This document shows, one piece after another, positions 1 to 7,044 of a DNA stretch of 64,000 bases (position 1 is the stretch's first letter; every line of letters begins with the position of its first letter). Both the position numbers and the translations under genes were made by a program. This stretch comes from Marispirochaeta aestuarii. Lineage in GTDB: Bacteria; Spirochaetota; Spirochaetia; JC444; Marispirochaetaceae. The stretch spans positions 1 through 64,000 of the forward strand of contig NZ_MWQY01000005.1 of assembly GCF_002087085.1 (NCBI RefSeq), written 5' to 3'. The notes under the pieces were generated by a model. That model saw nothing but the letters and a program-made list of their open reading frames with translations. It ran no database searches and had not been told where the DNA came from.

Positions 1-41
1 CTCCTGACCAGTCCTTCGAGCCCACTGCTTGAACTGGTTTA

Positions 42-647
42 ATGCGCTGGCCCTGGGTCTTTCAGCGGGGCTTGAAACAGACTCTGAAACAGCTCTCCGG
101 AGCCTCGCCGGAGGCCTATCTGTCCCCGCTGACCATCACCCTGGGGGATGAGTTTCAGGCGGTCTATGGGGACTTCTCTGCGGTTTTTCCCCATATGCTG
201 GAGATCCTTCAGTTTCTTTCCCCCCACAAGCTTCGTGTGGCCCTGGCCTACGGGGAATTGACCACCGATATCAACCCGAAAGCTGCGTTGGAGATGGACG
301 GTCCCGCCTTCAACCTGGCCCGGGGCTGCATGGAAGGCCTTAAAAAACGGCAAAGCACCGCTCTCCTGATTGACGGCCTGCCGGAGGATCGTCTCCCGCT
401 GATAAACGCCGCGTGCACCCTGCTGGCGAATGCCCTGAACGACTGGAAACCCGCTACCCTTCGGATCGCCCGGGGACTGCAGAAGGGGGAGTCGGCGCAG
501 AGCCTCTCCGAAATGCTCGGGATAACCCCCAGGGCGGTTCACAAGAACATCGCCACCAATTACGTTCGGGACATCCTCGCGGCCATGGACGCCATAAACC
601 GGGAAGTCCGGGGCCTGACGGAAGAGAAGGGCGGAAGATTTACATGA
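42..647 (+). CDS. SatD family protein, N-terminus possibly missing
   Basis: About 201 residues resembling SatD proteins: the hallmark ITLGDEFQ segment lies near residue 32, and the C-terminal third (around residues 155-185) reads as a helix-turn-helix. SatD proteins have been linked to acid tolerance in streptococci, but their biochemistry is unclear. Family members usually begin with a short strand carrying a GD-x-x-x-SR motif about 25 residues before the helix that leads to LGDEF. That segment is absent here. The reading frame is closed by TGA at 30-32, only 12 bases upstream of the first ATG, so either the gene is 5'-broken or the start lies in a disrupted part outside the window. It overlaps the next gene by ATGA, as expected of a coupled SatD/membrane-protein pair. 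Confidence 0.6.
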   Translation: MRWPWVFQRGLKQTLKQLSGASPEAYLSPLTITLGDEFQAVYGDFSAVFPHMLEILQFLSPHKLRVALAYGELTTDINPKAALEMDGPAFNLARGCMEGLKKRQSTALLIDGLPEDRLPLINAACTLLANALNDWKPATLRIARGLQKGESAQSLSEMLGITPRAVHKNIATNYVRDILAAMDAINREVRGLTEEKGGRFT

Positions 648-1408
648 CAGCGCCTTATCTCTCCTATGCGCTGCTTGTGACGATTCCCCTTCCGCGCATT
701 CTTATGCATCTTCGCCGGTATCCGGGGCCGGGCCTTAAGGCGCTTGCGGCTGCTCTGGTTTATCCAGTTGTGCTCCTGTTGCCCCTGAAGATTGAGTCTC
801 ATACCGGATTGCTGATCATCCTGTCCGCTGCAGTTCCCATATACCATATCCTGCTGATCAGGATGATTCGCAACCAGCATCTGGCGGCCTCCCTGCTCCT
901 GCTGCTGAATCTCGTAACAATACCTGCGGTGTTCGGCAGGCCGGAGCTGGTCTCCGGCTTCTCGGATTTCCTGCTGTCCCGGCTGGACAATCTGGCGGCA
1001 GCGAACCTGGCAGTTGCGGCTGTCAGCCCCGGGGAGATAGAAGCCTTTCTGTTCTACGGGATGGGAATAATGCTGGTTTCCGTGGGCCTGAACGATCCCA
1101 TCGCTCTCTTTCTGAAGCGTTCCCACCTGATGCCAGGGTTCGCGGGGGATTCTTCATCTCCGAATCCTGCTCCCGCTGATCCGGAGCCTGCCAGGGGGCG
1201 GATAATCGGCTATCTGGAGCGGGGGATTATTCTCGTCCTCATGCTCAGCGGCAACATCGGCGCCATCGGTTTTGTCCTGGCTGCAAAGGGGATAACCCGC
1301 TTCAGGCAGCTGGACGACCGGGATTTCGCGGAATATGTGCTCATCGGCACCCTTCTGTCGGTGGGGGCGACCATGCTGACCGGAGTTGTTCTGTCGGCGT
1401 TTGTATGA
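644..1408 (+). CDS. Hydrophobic membrane protein, SatD partner
   Basis: A 254-residue protein starting at ATG 644, overlapping the SatD stop by four bases. It has about six hydrophobic segments: the N-terminal 25 residues, then around 35-55, 60-75, 85-105, 140-155, and two near the C-terminus after a Pro/Ser-rich loop (about 165-190). The arrangement matches the membrane proteins commonly found after satD (DUF3307-like), but I see no diagnostic residue pattern and leave the family open. Translational coupling suggests that it acts with the SatD-like protein, perhaps as its membrane partner. An upstream in-frame ATG at 413 would read through the SatD gene and is rejected as a start. Confidence 0.6.
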   Translation: MTAPYLSYALLVTIPLPRILMHLRRYPGPGLKALAAALVYPVVLLLPLKIESHTGLLIILSAAVPIYHILLIRMIRNQHLAASLLLLLNLVTIPAVFGRPELVSGFSDFLLSRLDNLAAANLAVAAVSPGEIEAFLFYGMGIMLVSVGLNDPIALFLKRSHLMPGFAGDSSSPNPAPADPEPARGRIIGYLERGIILVLMLSGNIGAIGFVLAAKGITRFRQLDDRDFAEYVLIGTLLSVGATMLTGVVLSAFV

Positions 1409-1424
1409 CCGGGAGCAGGGGATC

Positions 1425-1442
1425 GGCGCTTTGTCCTGTGGC
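1425..1442. repeat. Direct repeat, left copy, flanking AbiE module
   Basis: GGC-G-CTTTGTCCTGTGGC matches 3091-3108 at 17 of 18 positions; the last 14 bases are identical. It lies between the end of the SatD-partner gene and the toxin stop codon, so the two copies bracket the toxin-antitoxin genes. This could be a target-site duplication, an attachment core or a recombination scar; the sequence alone does not decide. Confidence 0.6.
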
Positions 1443-1454
1443 ACGTTTAAATGT

Positions 1455-2357
1455 TTACTGCCAGCCATGAGCAGGAGTCCACTGCATTGAAAAAAGGGAT
1501 TCATGGGAAAGTGCTGTAACTACCGGTATCAGAAAATCTAATACTACCTGTGCAATTTGTTCGAACGATGCCGGTATATACTCCAGCTTCATTCGCCGTC
1601 TAAATGCTGACCACTGGATTTGCTTTTCTGTGATGAACCTATCCTCGGTAACAGGAAGATCTGCTGATACTGTGGTTCCTCGCTGCTTGAATGTTCTTGA
1701 AAGTGCTTCAGCAAGAACCGGGCCTTCAAAACTGAATTGCCGCGACAGGAGCCAGATATCGAAAAAATCCTTCATTCTGCTATTCAGGTAGCCATGCTTA
1801 ACCATTGCTTCCAGTTTTTCCGCAATTGCACTTTCCCGGCTGTAACAGAACATGCTAGGCGCCGGGTGCTCTAACAATGTTGGGAAAGAGGACTTCCGGG
1901 GTGCCGGATATACACTATCACCAAAACCAATATCCAGCTGGAAATTGATTCGGGCAGTATCGAGAGTTCCCCTGAAGAAGACACGTACCCCTGAATACTC
2001 AGCTTCCTGAGTTATCTCTTCGCTGGAGATTGTCTCTGGATAGAAAAGAACTCCGTCGGAGTCTACCTCTACAGCAAGGATTTCGCGAACCTGTGCTTCG
2101 ATTTTTTCGGGTGAGTTCTCGGCATGACCCAACAGATCAATATCCATGGTCGGACGATGTTGTGGAGACTGCCATACCCGGAGCATCAGAGCACCTTTGA
2201 GAATAAAACGATCTGCATATCTTGACTGTGAAAGACGATACAAAAATCGCTCCATGCCGTAATACTGTAAAACCTCAGTGAAAGGTCTATTCTCTGCTTT
2301 TGAGAGGTTTAATAGACGCTGTCGGACCGAGGCTGCTACGTTTTTTGCTTCTTTCAC
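1455..2357 (-). CDS. abiEii: AbiEii/AbiGii-type nucleotidyltransferase toxin
   Basis: About 300 residues from a GTG start at 2357 that overlaps the antitoxin stop (GTGA), with GGAGG nine bases upstream; an upstream ATG at 2402 is less likely. The protein is a DUF1814/AbiEii nucleotidyltransferase. It has the leading helices, then FILKGALML, a T-x-DIDLLG motif carrying the two acidic metal ligands, and later the EKLEAM and R-x-KDFFDIW motifs seen in this family. Known AbiEii-type toxins transfer nucleotides to targets such as tRNA 3' ends and cause growth arrest, reversed by the antitoxin. It forms a two-gene operon with the AbiEi-like gene. Its base composition is visibly more AT-rich than its neighbours, suggesting horizontal acquisition. 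Confidence 0.9.
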   Translation of the reverse strand: MKEAKNVAASVRQRLLNLSKAENRPFTEVLQYYGMERFLYRLSQSRYADRFILKGALMLRVWQSPQHRPTMDIDLLGHAENSPEKIEAQVREILAVEVDSDGVLFYPETISSEEITQEAEYSGVRVFFRGTLDTARINFQLDIGFGDSVYPAPRKSSFPTLLEHPAPSMFCYSRESAIAEKLEAMVKHGYLNSRMKDFFDIWLLSRQFSFEGPVLAEALSRTFKQRGTTVSADLPVTEDRFITEKQIQWSAFRRRMKLEYIPASFEQIAQVVLDFLIPVVTALSHESLFSMQWTPAHGWQ

Positions 2358-2947
2358 AGGAGAGCCTCCAGATATGGCTGTATACCACGATCTACCCGGC
2401 ATAGTTCTGCATAGTGCATAATTGCAGTGAAATTGCTATTTTTCTGAGATGTATAGAGTTTGAGTGCTTCAAGGAAAATATCGAGTCCAAGTTTATTGCG
2501 AAACTTGAAGCAGTCGACCAGGGTTTTTTCCTTATCATAGATATTCACCAGTACCCCATCAATCAGATGTTCTTCGACTCCGGATTTATATGCCAGATCA
2601 GAAAACTTATGCACACTTATTGGCGGAAAATCGATTCGAGGTGCTCTGACGGTATGGGGTAGTGCAATAAACACAGAATGGGGGATTTGCGTTGTCAGGT
2701 TGTGATAAGCGAGGGCTGAGACAAGGCAGATTACCGCATTAGGGGTTCGAAGGGCAACTGTTACCAGATCGGGGTTGCTTATGTCTGGCAGGGAGGCAAG
2801 CCGGTAGACTCCACGGCTTACCTGTTCAATAATCCCCCTATCGCGAAGCGAATACAGGGTATACCGATTGATACCTAGTTTGATAGCTTGAGACATGCGG
2901 AGTTGACCGCCATGTTGAAGAAAGATCTCTTCCGGTGTTTTTTTCAT
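2354..2947 (-). CDS. abiEi: AbiEi-type antitoxin/transcriptional repressor
   Basis: A 197-residue protein with an N-terminal winged helix (residues 1-50, including RGVYRLA after the recognition helix) and the AbiEi C-terminal antitoxin region. Typical family segments are present: LVSALAYHNLTTQIP in the middle and a D-x-EKTLVDCFK motif around residues 140-155. AbiEi proteins repress their own promoter and neutralise the nucleotidyltransferase toxin encoded by the next gene, with which this one overlaps by a GTGA junction. The ATG at 2947 is the natural start. The pair sits between a SatD locus and two tRNAs without any other mobile gene, flanked by an imperfect 18-base direct repeat. Confidence 0.88.
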   Translation of the reverse strand: MKKTPEEIFLQHGGQLRMSQAIKLGINRYTLYSLRDRGIIEQVSRGVYRLASLPDISNPDLVTVALRTPNAVICLVSALAYHNLTTQIPHSVFIALPHTVRAPRIDFPPISVHKFSDLAYKSGVEEHLIDGVLVNIYDKEKTLVDCFKFRNKLGLDIFLEALKLYTSQKNSNFTAIMHYAELCRVDRGIQPYLEALL

Positions 2948-3090
2948 GTATTACTACCCAGACAAAATGATAATATTTGTCTTCAAAATATAGCATTATG
3001 TCTGGAGAGTGTATAGGATTACATGCTATTCCTTTGGCAGGCTGGCTGCCCAAGAAGATTCTTTCTCCTCCGCCTGGGGCGTCGGACTGG

Positions 3091-3108
3091 CACTTTGTCC
3101 TGTGGCCA
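3091..3108. repeat. Direct repeat, right copy, flanking AbiE module
   Basis: Second copy of the 18-base imperfect repeat (GGC-A-CTTTGTCCTGTGGC), about 1.67 kb from the left copy and upstream of the antitoxin start. This copy also lies in a small inverted repeat: CACTTTG at 3093-3099 pairs with CAAAGTG at 3107-3113. Confidence 0.6.
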
Positions 3109-3156
3109 AAGTGATTGGCTACGGCTCGAATCCTCTCGGGTCCCCGAGAAATGTCA

Positions 3157-3178
3157 GAGGCCCCCAAAAGGGGGCCTC
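3157..3178 (-). terminator. Hairpin just downstream of tRNA-Arg
   Basis: A perfect inverted repeat, GAGGCCCCC / GGGGGCCTC with a 4-base loop, nine bases past the tRNA-Arg 3' end on the minus strand. It lacks a solid U-tract, so it may be a weak terminator or a processing signal. Confidence 0.5.
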
Positions 3179-3186
3179 AGCCGTTG

Positions 3187-3260
<74 letters not shown>

Positions 3261-3268
3261 ATGGTATA

Positions 3269-3287
3269 CATCGGGATGAGAGGATTC
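3269..3287. repeat. Partial copy of tRNA-Pro 3' end
   Basis: These 19 bases (catcgggatgagaggattc) are identical to 3408-3426, which is the 3' end of tRNA-Pro (half of the T arm, the 3' acceptor strand and the discriminator) on the minus strand. A detached copy of a tRNA 3' end 139 bases away is the classic footprint of integration at, and later loss from, a tRNA gene. A local duplication is the alternative. Confidence 0.75.
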
Positions 3288-3320
3288 TTATCCTTGCCCA
3301 TGTTCCATGAGCTGCGGACT

Positions 3321-3365
3321 GGCGTTTCCGATAAACGGAAACACTACGCCGAGGTTTGAATCCTC
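3321..3365 (+). other. Structured spacer with tRNA-T-arm-like hairpin
   Basis: Between the two tRNAs lies a nested inverted repeat: GGCG 3321-3324 with CGCC 3347-3350, and TTTCCG 3325-3330 with CGGAAA 3336-3341. It is followed by GAGG-TTTGAAT-CCTC at 3351-3365, a four-base stem with a seven-base loop like a degenerate T arm on the plus strand. It is probably a relic of a tRNA gene or element end; no complete cloverleaf can be drawn. Confidence 0.35.
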
Positions 3366-3409
3366 AGGTTAATCCGTTAATAACAGATCACCCTCTATCT
3401 CGAAGTTCA

Positions 3410-3482
3410 TCGGGATGAGAGGATTCGAACCTCCGATCCCCTGGTCCCAAACCAGGTGCCCTAGCCACTGGGCCACATCCCG
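3410..3482 (-). tRNA. tRNA-Pro (anticodon TGG)
   Basis: A 73-nt cloverleaf: acceptor CGGGATG/CATCCCG, D stem GCCC/GGGC, anticodon stem CCTGG/CCAGG with loop TTTGGGA (anticodon TGG), T stem GGAGG/CCTCT (one G-T pair) with loop TTCGAAT, and discriminator A. CCA is not encoded. Its 3' 19 bases are repeated at 3269-3287. Confidence 0.95.
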
Positions 3483-3575
3483 TACAGGTGGATCAGTATA
3501 TCGATTCGCCGCTTCAGGGTCAATATTCCCTGAAATCCGATTGACACTGAGGGCGGCATCGGGTTTAGTCATTTC

Positions 3576-4232
3576 ATGGAGTATCCCCGTTCCAGAATTC
3601 TGAAGATCTACGATATACTCAACAAACGTTACCCCGATCCCCGTACCCTGCTGCACTTTCGAAATCCCTTTGAGCTGCTCATTTCGGTAATCCTCTCCGC
3701 CCAGACAACGGACCGGCAGGTCAACGAGGTCACCCCTGGGCTTTTTGAAGCCTATCCTGACGCCGCATCTTTGAGCAGGGCGGAGCAGGAAAGCGTGGAG
3801 AATCTGGTCCGCAGCACAGGGTTTTACCGGCAGAAGGCAAAGAATATTATTGCAACGGCCAGACAGCTGGAGGATGTTCACGGAGGCGCAGTCCCGGCCG
3901 GCATGGACGAACTGACCCGTCTGCCGGGGGTGGGCAGAAAAAGCGCCAACGTTGTGCTGGGACATATTTATAATCGTCCTGCCGTAATCGTGGACACCCA
4001 TTTTTCCCGGGTGGTACGAAGGCTGGGTTTAACCCAGGCAGAACAGCCGGAGAAAATAGAAAAAGAGATTGCCCTGCTGCTGGCCCCGGAGTTTCATACC
4101 CGCTTTTCCATGGTGATAAATTATCATGGCAGGGATCTGTGTCTGGCCAGGAGGCCGAAGTGCGGCGAATGTCCCTTGAATACACTGTGTCCCTGGTATT
4201 CCGAAAAACCTGCTGTTGTGCTCCGCGAATAA
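3576..4232 (+). CDS. nth: Endonuclease III
   Basis: A 218-residue base-excision-repair DNA glycosylase/AP lyase that removes oxidised pyrimidines. Diagnostic features are all present: a helix-hairpin-helix LPGVGRKSA at residues 116-124 with the catalytic lysine at 122, the catalytic aspartate in VDTHF at residue 140, and four 4Fe-4S cysteines at about 189, 196, 199 and 205 in C-x6-C-x2-C-x5-C spacing. The length is normal for the family. The start at ATG 3576 leaves the usual N-terminus. It stands alone on the plus strand, converging with the metallo-hydrolase gene eight bases away. Confidence 0.96.
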   Translation: MEYPRSRILKIYDILNKRYPDPRTLLHFRNPFELLISVILSAQTTDRQVNEVTPGLFEAYPDAASLSRAEQESVENLVRSTGFYRQKAKNIIATARQLEDVHGGAVPAGMDELTRLPGVGRKSANVVLGHIYNRPAVIVDTHFSRVVRRLGLTQAEQPEKIEKEIALLLAPEFHTRFSMVINYHGRDLCLARRPKCGECPLNTLCPWYSEKPAVVLRE

Positions 4233-4240
4233 TTTAGGGT

Positions 4241-5086
4241 TTAAGGTAAATTGATTTCCTGCCCTTCATATACGGCAAAACTGTGGGTCGTACCCTGCTT
4301 CCTGCTGATTATCTCCCGGCTTACTGCTTCGATTCTCTCTATATCACCGTCACAGTGGTCGGGATCGTGGTGAAAAATACCGTAATTTTTAACCCCGGAA
4401 TGAAGAGCGAAAAGGGCTGCATCGACGAAAGTGGAGTGGCCCCATCCTTTGGTATGTTTATACTCTTCGGGAGTGTACTGGGCGTCATGCAGCAGCAGGT
4501 CCGCATTCTTTGCGAAGTTGATGTATTCGGTATAGGAACGTCTTCCCTCATGATCATGACCCAGTTCGTTGTCCGTCAGGAAGACAAAGGATGCATCCTT
4601 GTCCTGTAATCGGAAACCGAAGCCTCCGTTGGGATGGCTGAGGGGAATGGGAATTAATTCAGCCGTTCCTATCCTGCGTACAATGGGCATTCCGTGACTG
4701 AAATCGAAGTTTGCCTTGAGGGAACTGAAGCGGGCGGGAAAGTAGGGTGCTTCCATCTGATGTTCCAGATACTTTTTCACTGATTCCTTCGCGATGGGGC
4801 CGCCCCGGACGTTTATGGTATAGTTTTCCCTGTAGGCGGGTAAAAAGAAGGGAAAGCCCATCAGGTGGTCCCAGTGGGAGTGGGTAAGAACCAGATACAA
4901 CTCCCTGCAGCTGTCGTCCCGGACAATCCTTTTTCCCAGCTTTCGCAATCCGGATCCGGCGTCGAAGATTACAACGCTGCCGTCTCTCAGGCTGACCTCG
5001 ATACAGCTGGTATTGCCGCCGAATTTGATGGTGGATTTACCGGGCGTTGGAATGGATCCGCGGCATCCCCATATCCTGATTTTCAT
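4241..5086 (-). CDS. MBL-fold metallo-hydrolase
   Basis: About 281 residues from ATG 5086 (MKIRIWGCRGS, the usual start of this family; an upstream in-frame start adds an unlikely leader). It carries the metallo-beta-lactamase THSHWDH motif around residue 80, followed by a later histidine (LSHPNGG), aspartate (LTDNE) and HHD near the C-terminus, so the dinuclear metal site looks complete. GCRGS-x-P-x-PG near the N-terminus and WGHST late in the chain are typical of the subfamily often annotated as phosphodiesterase-like or cAMP-phosphodiesterase class III relatives; the substrate cannot be deduced. It is the last gene of a minus-strand group with pyrD and pyrK. Confidence 0.85.
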   Translation of the reverse strand: MKIRIWGCRGSIPTPGKSTIKFGGNTSCIEVSLRDGSVVIFDAGSGLRKLGKRIVRDDSCRELYLVLTHSHWDHLMGFPFFLPAYRENYTINVRGGPIAKESVKKYLEHQMEAPYFPARFSSLKANFDFSHGMPIVRRIGTAELIPIPLSHPNGGFGFRLQDKDASFVFLTDNELGHDHEGRRSYTEYINFAKNADLLLHDAQYTPEEYKHTKGWGHSTFVDAALFALHSGVKNYGIFHHDPDHCDGDIERIEAVSREIISRKQGTTHSFAVYEGQEINLP

Positions 5087-5146
5087 AATACCAGTATAGC
5101 ATACCTTCCGGGATCCATGACCCGTCGGAGCGATCTGCAAGGCTGA

Positions 5147-6052
5147 TCAGGGTATGTACCGATGAAAATCCTTAAGCGATTCAAGTCCTTCCTCTTTCAT
5201 ATAGGCCTTGATTCCCGCAAGGACCTTTACCGGTGCTGCAGGATCGACGAAGGTGGCCGTACCGATCTGAACGGCCGAGGCCCCCGCCAGCAGGTACTCG
5301 ATGGCGTCCTCAGCGTTCTGTATGCCTCCGATTCCTATAACGGGAATACCTACTGCCCGTTTAACCCTGTATACGGCGGCTACCCCGACGGGTTTGATCG
5401 CCGGGCCGGAGAGCCCGCCTGTTCCAGCCGGGAGGACCGGCTTTTTTTTGTGTATATCGATAACCATACCCACCAGGGTGTTTATGCAGCTTACGGCGTC
5501 GGCGCCTCCGGCCTCGGCGGCCTTTGCGATGGAGGCAATGTCCGTCACGTTGGGGGTGAGCTTTATTATCATCGGTTTGGGGCTTAAACCCCGCAGTTTA
5601 CGGGTCAGGCCCTCCACATACGCGGGGTTGCTTCCAAAGGCCAGACAGCCTTCCTTTACATTGGGACAGCTCAAGTTTATTTCGTAGCCCCAGACCTCAT
5701 CGAATTCGTCAAGTTCCTCCACAACCCTGCAGTAGTCCTCATCGTTTTTACCCGCCACGTTGACGACTACCGGACAGGGAAAGCGGCGGAAGAGGGGAAG
5801 CTTTTCCGAGATAAAGCGCTCGAGTCCCACGTTGGCAAGGCCGATGGAGTTCAGCAGTCCCGCGGGGGTTTCTATTATGCGGGGTATGTCGTTCCCCGGA
5901 CGCGCTTCCGGGGTTACCGCCTTTGAATAGATTGCGCCTAAACTGGAGAGGTCCACCAGCTCCTCGTATTCACTGCCGTAGCCGAAGGTTCCGGAGGCGA
6001 CCCCGGTGGGATTGGGGAGCTTTTTAGTTCCGATCTGTACTGTCAGTTCCAT
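5147..6052 (-). CDS. pyrD: Dihydroorotate dehydrogenase B, catalytic subunit
   Basis: A 301-residue FMN TIM-barrel enzyme of class 1B that oxidises dihydroorotate to orotate in pyrimidine synthesis, passing electrons to NAD through PyrK. Seen: N-terminal NPTGVASGTFGYG, the NLSCPNVKEG active-site loop with the class 1 catalytic cysteine, KLTPNVTD, and the phosphate-binding GIGGI and GASAVQIGTA segments. The start ATG 6052 overlaps the end of pyrK by ten bases, so the two subunits are co-translated. Confidence 0.96.
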   Translation of the reverse strand: MELTVQIGTKKLPNPTGVASGTFGYGSEYEELVDLSSLGAIYSKAVTPEARPGNDIPRIIETPAGLLNSIGLANVGLERFISEKLPLFRRFPCPVVVNVAGKNDEDYCRVVEELDEFDEVWGYEINLSCPNVKEGCLAFGSNPAYVEGLTRKLRGLSPKPMIIKLTPNVTDIASIAKAAEAGGADAVSCINTLVGMVIDIHKKKPVLPAGTGGLSGPAIKPVGVAAVYRVKRAVGIPVIGIGGIQNAEDAIEYLLAGASAVQIGTATFVDPAAPVKVLAGIKAYMKEEGLESLKDFHRYIP

Positions 6053-6807
6053 TGGATGTCCCTGCTGTCAAAGATTGGTCCGTCGGCGCAGACGCGGGCA
6101 TAGCGCTCATGCCCTGTGAGCCGGATTACGCAGCCCATACAGGCCCCGACTCCGCAGGCCATGGTCTGTTCCATGGAGACGCTGCAGGGGGCATCGAGTT
6201 CAAGAGCCTTCCGGTGGATCGCCATCATCATCGGGTTCGGGCCGCAGGCGTAGAACCGGGGATGTGCGGGATACTGTGAGGGCAGGGCATCCACGACGGT
6301 CCCGTGAATACCGATGCTGCCGTCATCCGTGGCAAAAAGGGGTACCAGGTCCTCTGTTATTGAGGAGTCCGGCAGATACTCTCCGCTGCGGGCGCCGATG
6401 ATCAGGGTAAAATCCCTGCCTGCCTGTTTCAGCCCCCGGGCAAAGTATAGAATCGGCCCCATACCGATTCCGCCGGCAACAAGTACGGGGTGTTCGTTCT
6501 TCTCCGGTTCCGGCCAGGAGTTCCCCAGGGGAGCGATTATGTCCAGGGCGTCTCCTTCGCGCATTCCTGCCAGCATATCCGTCCCCGGACCGCGGCGCTG
6601 GTAGATCATGCGCGCCTTTCCGTCCCCGTGGCCTGCAAAGGCAAAGGGCCGTCTTAAAAGCGGAGCCGGTCCTTCCCCGATTTTCACTGTAAGGAACTGT
6701 CCGGGAAGAGGGATGTTTTTGTCCGAAAAATCACAGGAGAACTCGAGCTCAAAATAGTCCCTGGCTATCTCCCGGTTGTGCGTCAGGTGAACCTTTTCCT
6801 GGACCAC
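6043..6807 (-). CDS. pyrK: Dihydroorotate dehydrogenase B, electron transfer subunit
   Basis: A 254-residue flavoprotein/2Fe-2S subunit of the PyrD-PyrK complex. It has an N-terminal ferredoxin-reductase-like FAD domain (LRRPFAF), an NAD-binding region (VAGGIGMGPILYF) and a C-terminal cysteine cluster CGVGACMGC followed by a last cysteine (ARVCADGP), which binds the 2Fe-2S centre. The start is GTG 6807, with GGAGGG five bases upstream. It is the first gene of the pyrK-pyrD-MBL group. Confidence 0.94.
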   Translation of the reverse strand: MVQEKVHLTHNREIARDYFELEFSCDFSDKNIPLPGQFLTVKIGEGPAPLLRRPFAFAGHGDGKARMIYQRRGPGTDMLAGMREGDALDIIAPLGNSWPEPEKNEHPVLVAGGIGMGPILYFARGLKQAGRDFTLIIGARSGEYLPDSSITEDLVPLFATDDGSIGIHGTVVDALPSQYPAHPRFYACGPNPMMMAIHRKALELDAPCSVSMEQTMACGVGACMGCVIRLTGHERYARVCADGPIFDSRDIQWN

Positions 6808-7044
6808 AGTGCCCTCCGTCTTGATCAGGGGAATTCTGGTACAAATCGGTCCATAGTGCTACTATAGGGCAATATGCTGTCCCATGCAGCGTACGGATAC
6901 CGTTTCCAGCTGCTTTCAGTATAGACCGGGTTTCCCCTGCTGATAAAGTGCCCGGTTATTTCATTCCGTCTGAAGGGAGGAATATCGGAGAGCCCCCGGC
7001 GTTTTTTCTAAGCCCGGCAGGCGGCATGTCGATATTATGGATAT

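Noticed and set aside
1455-2947. A wider defence island around the AbiE genes
   Set aside because: No other defence, integrase or phage gene lies on either side; a single toxin-antitoxin pair is all that is supported.
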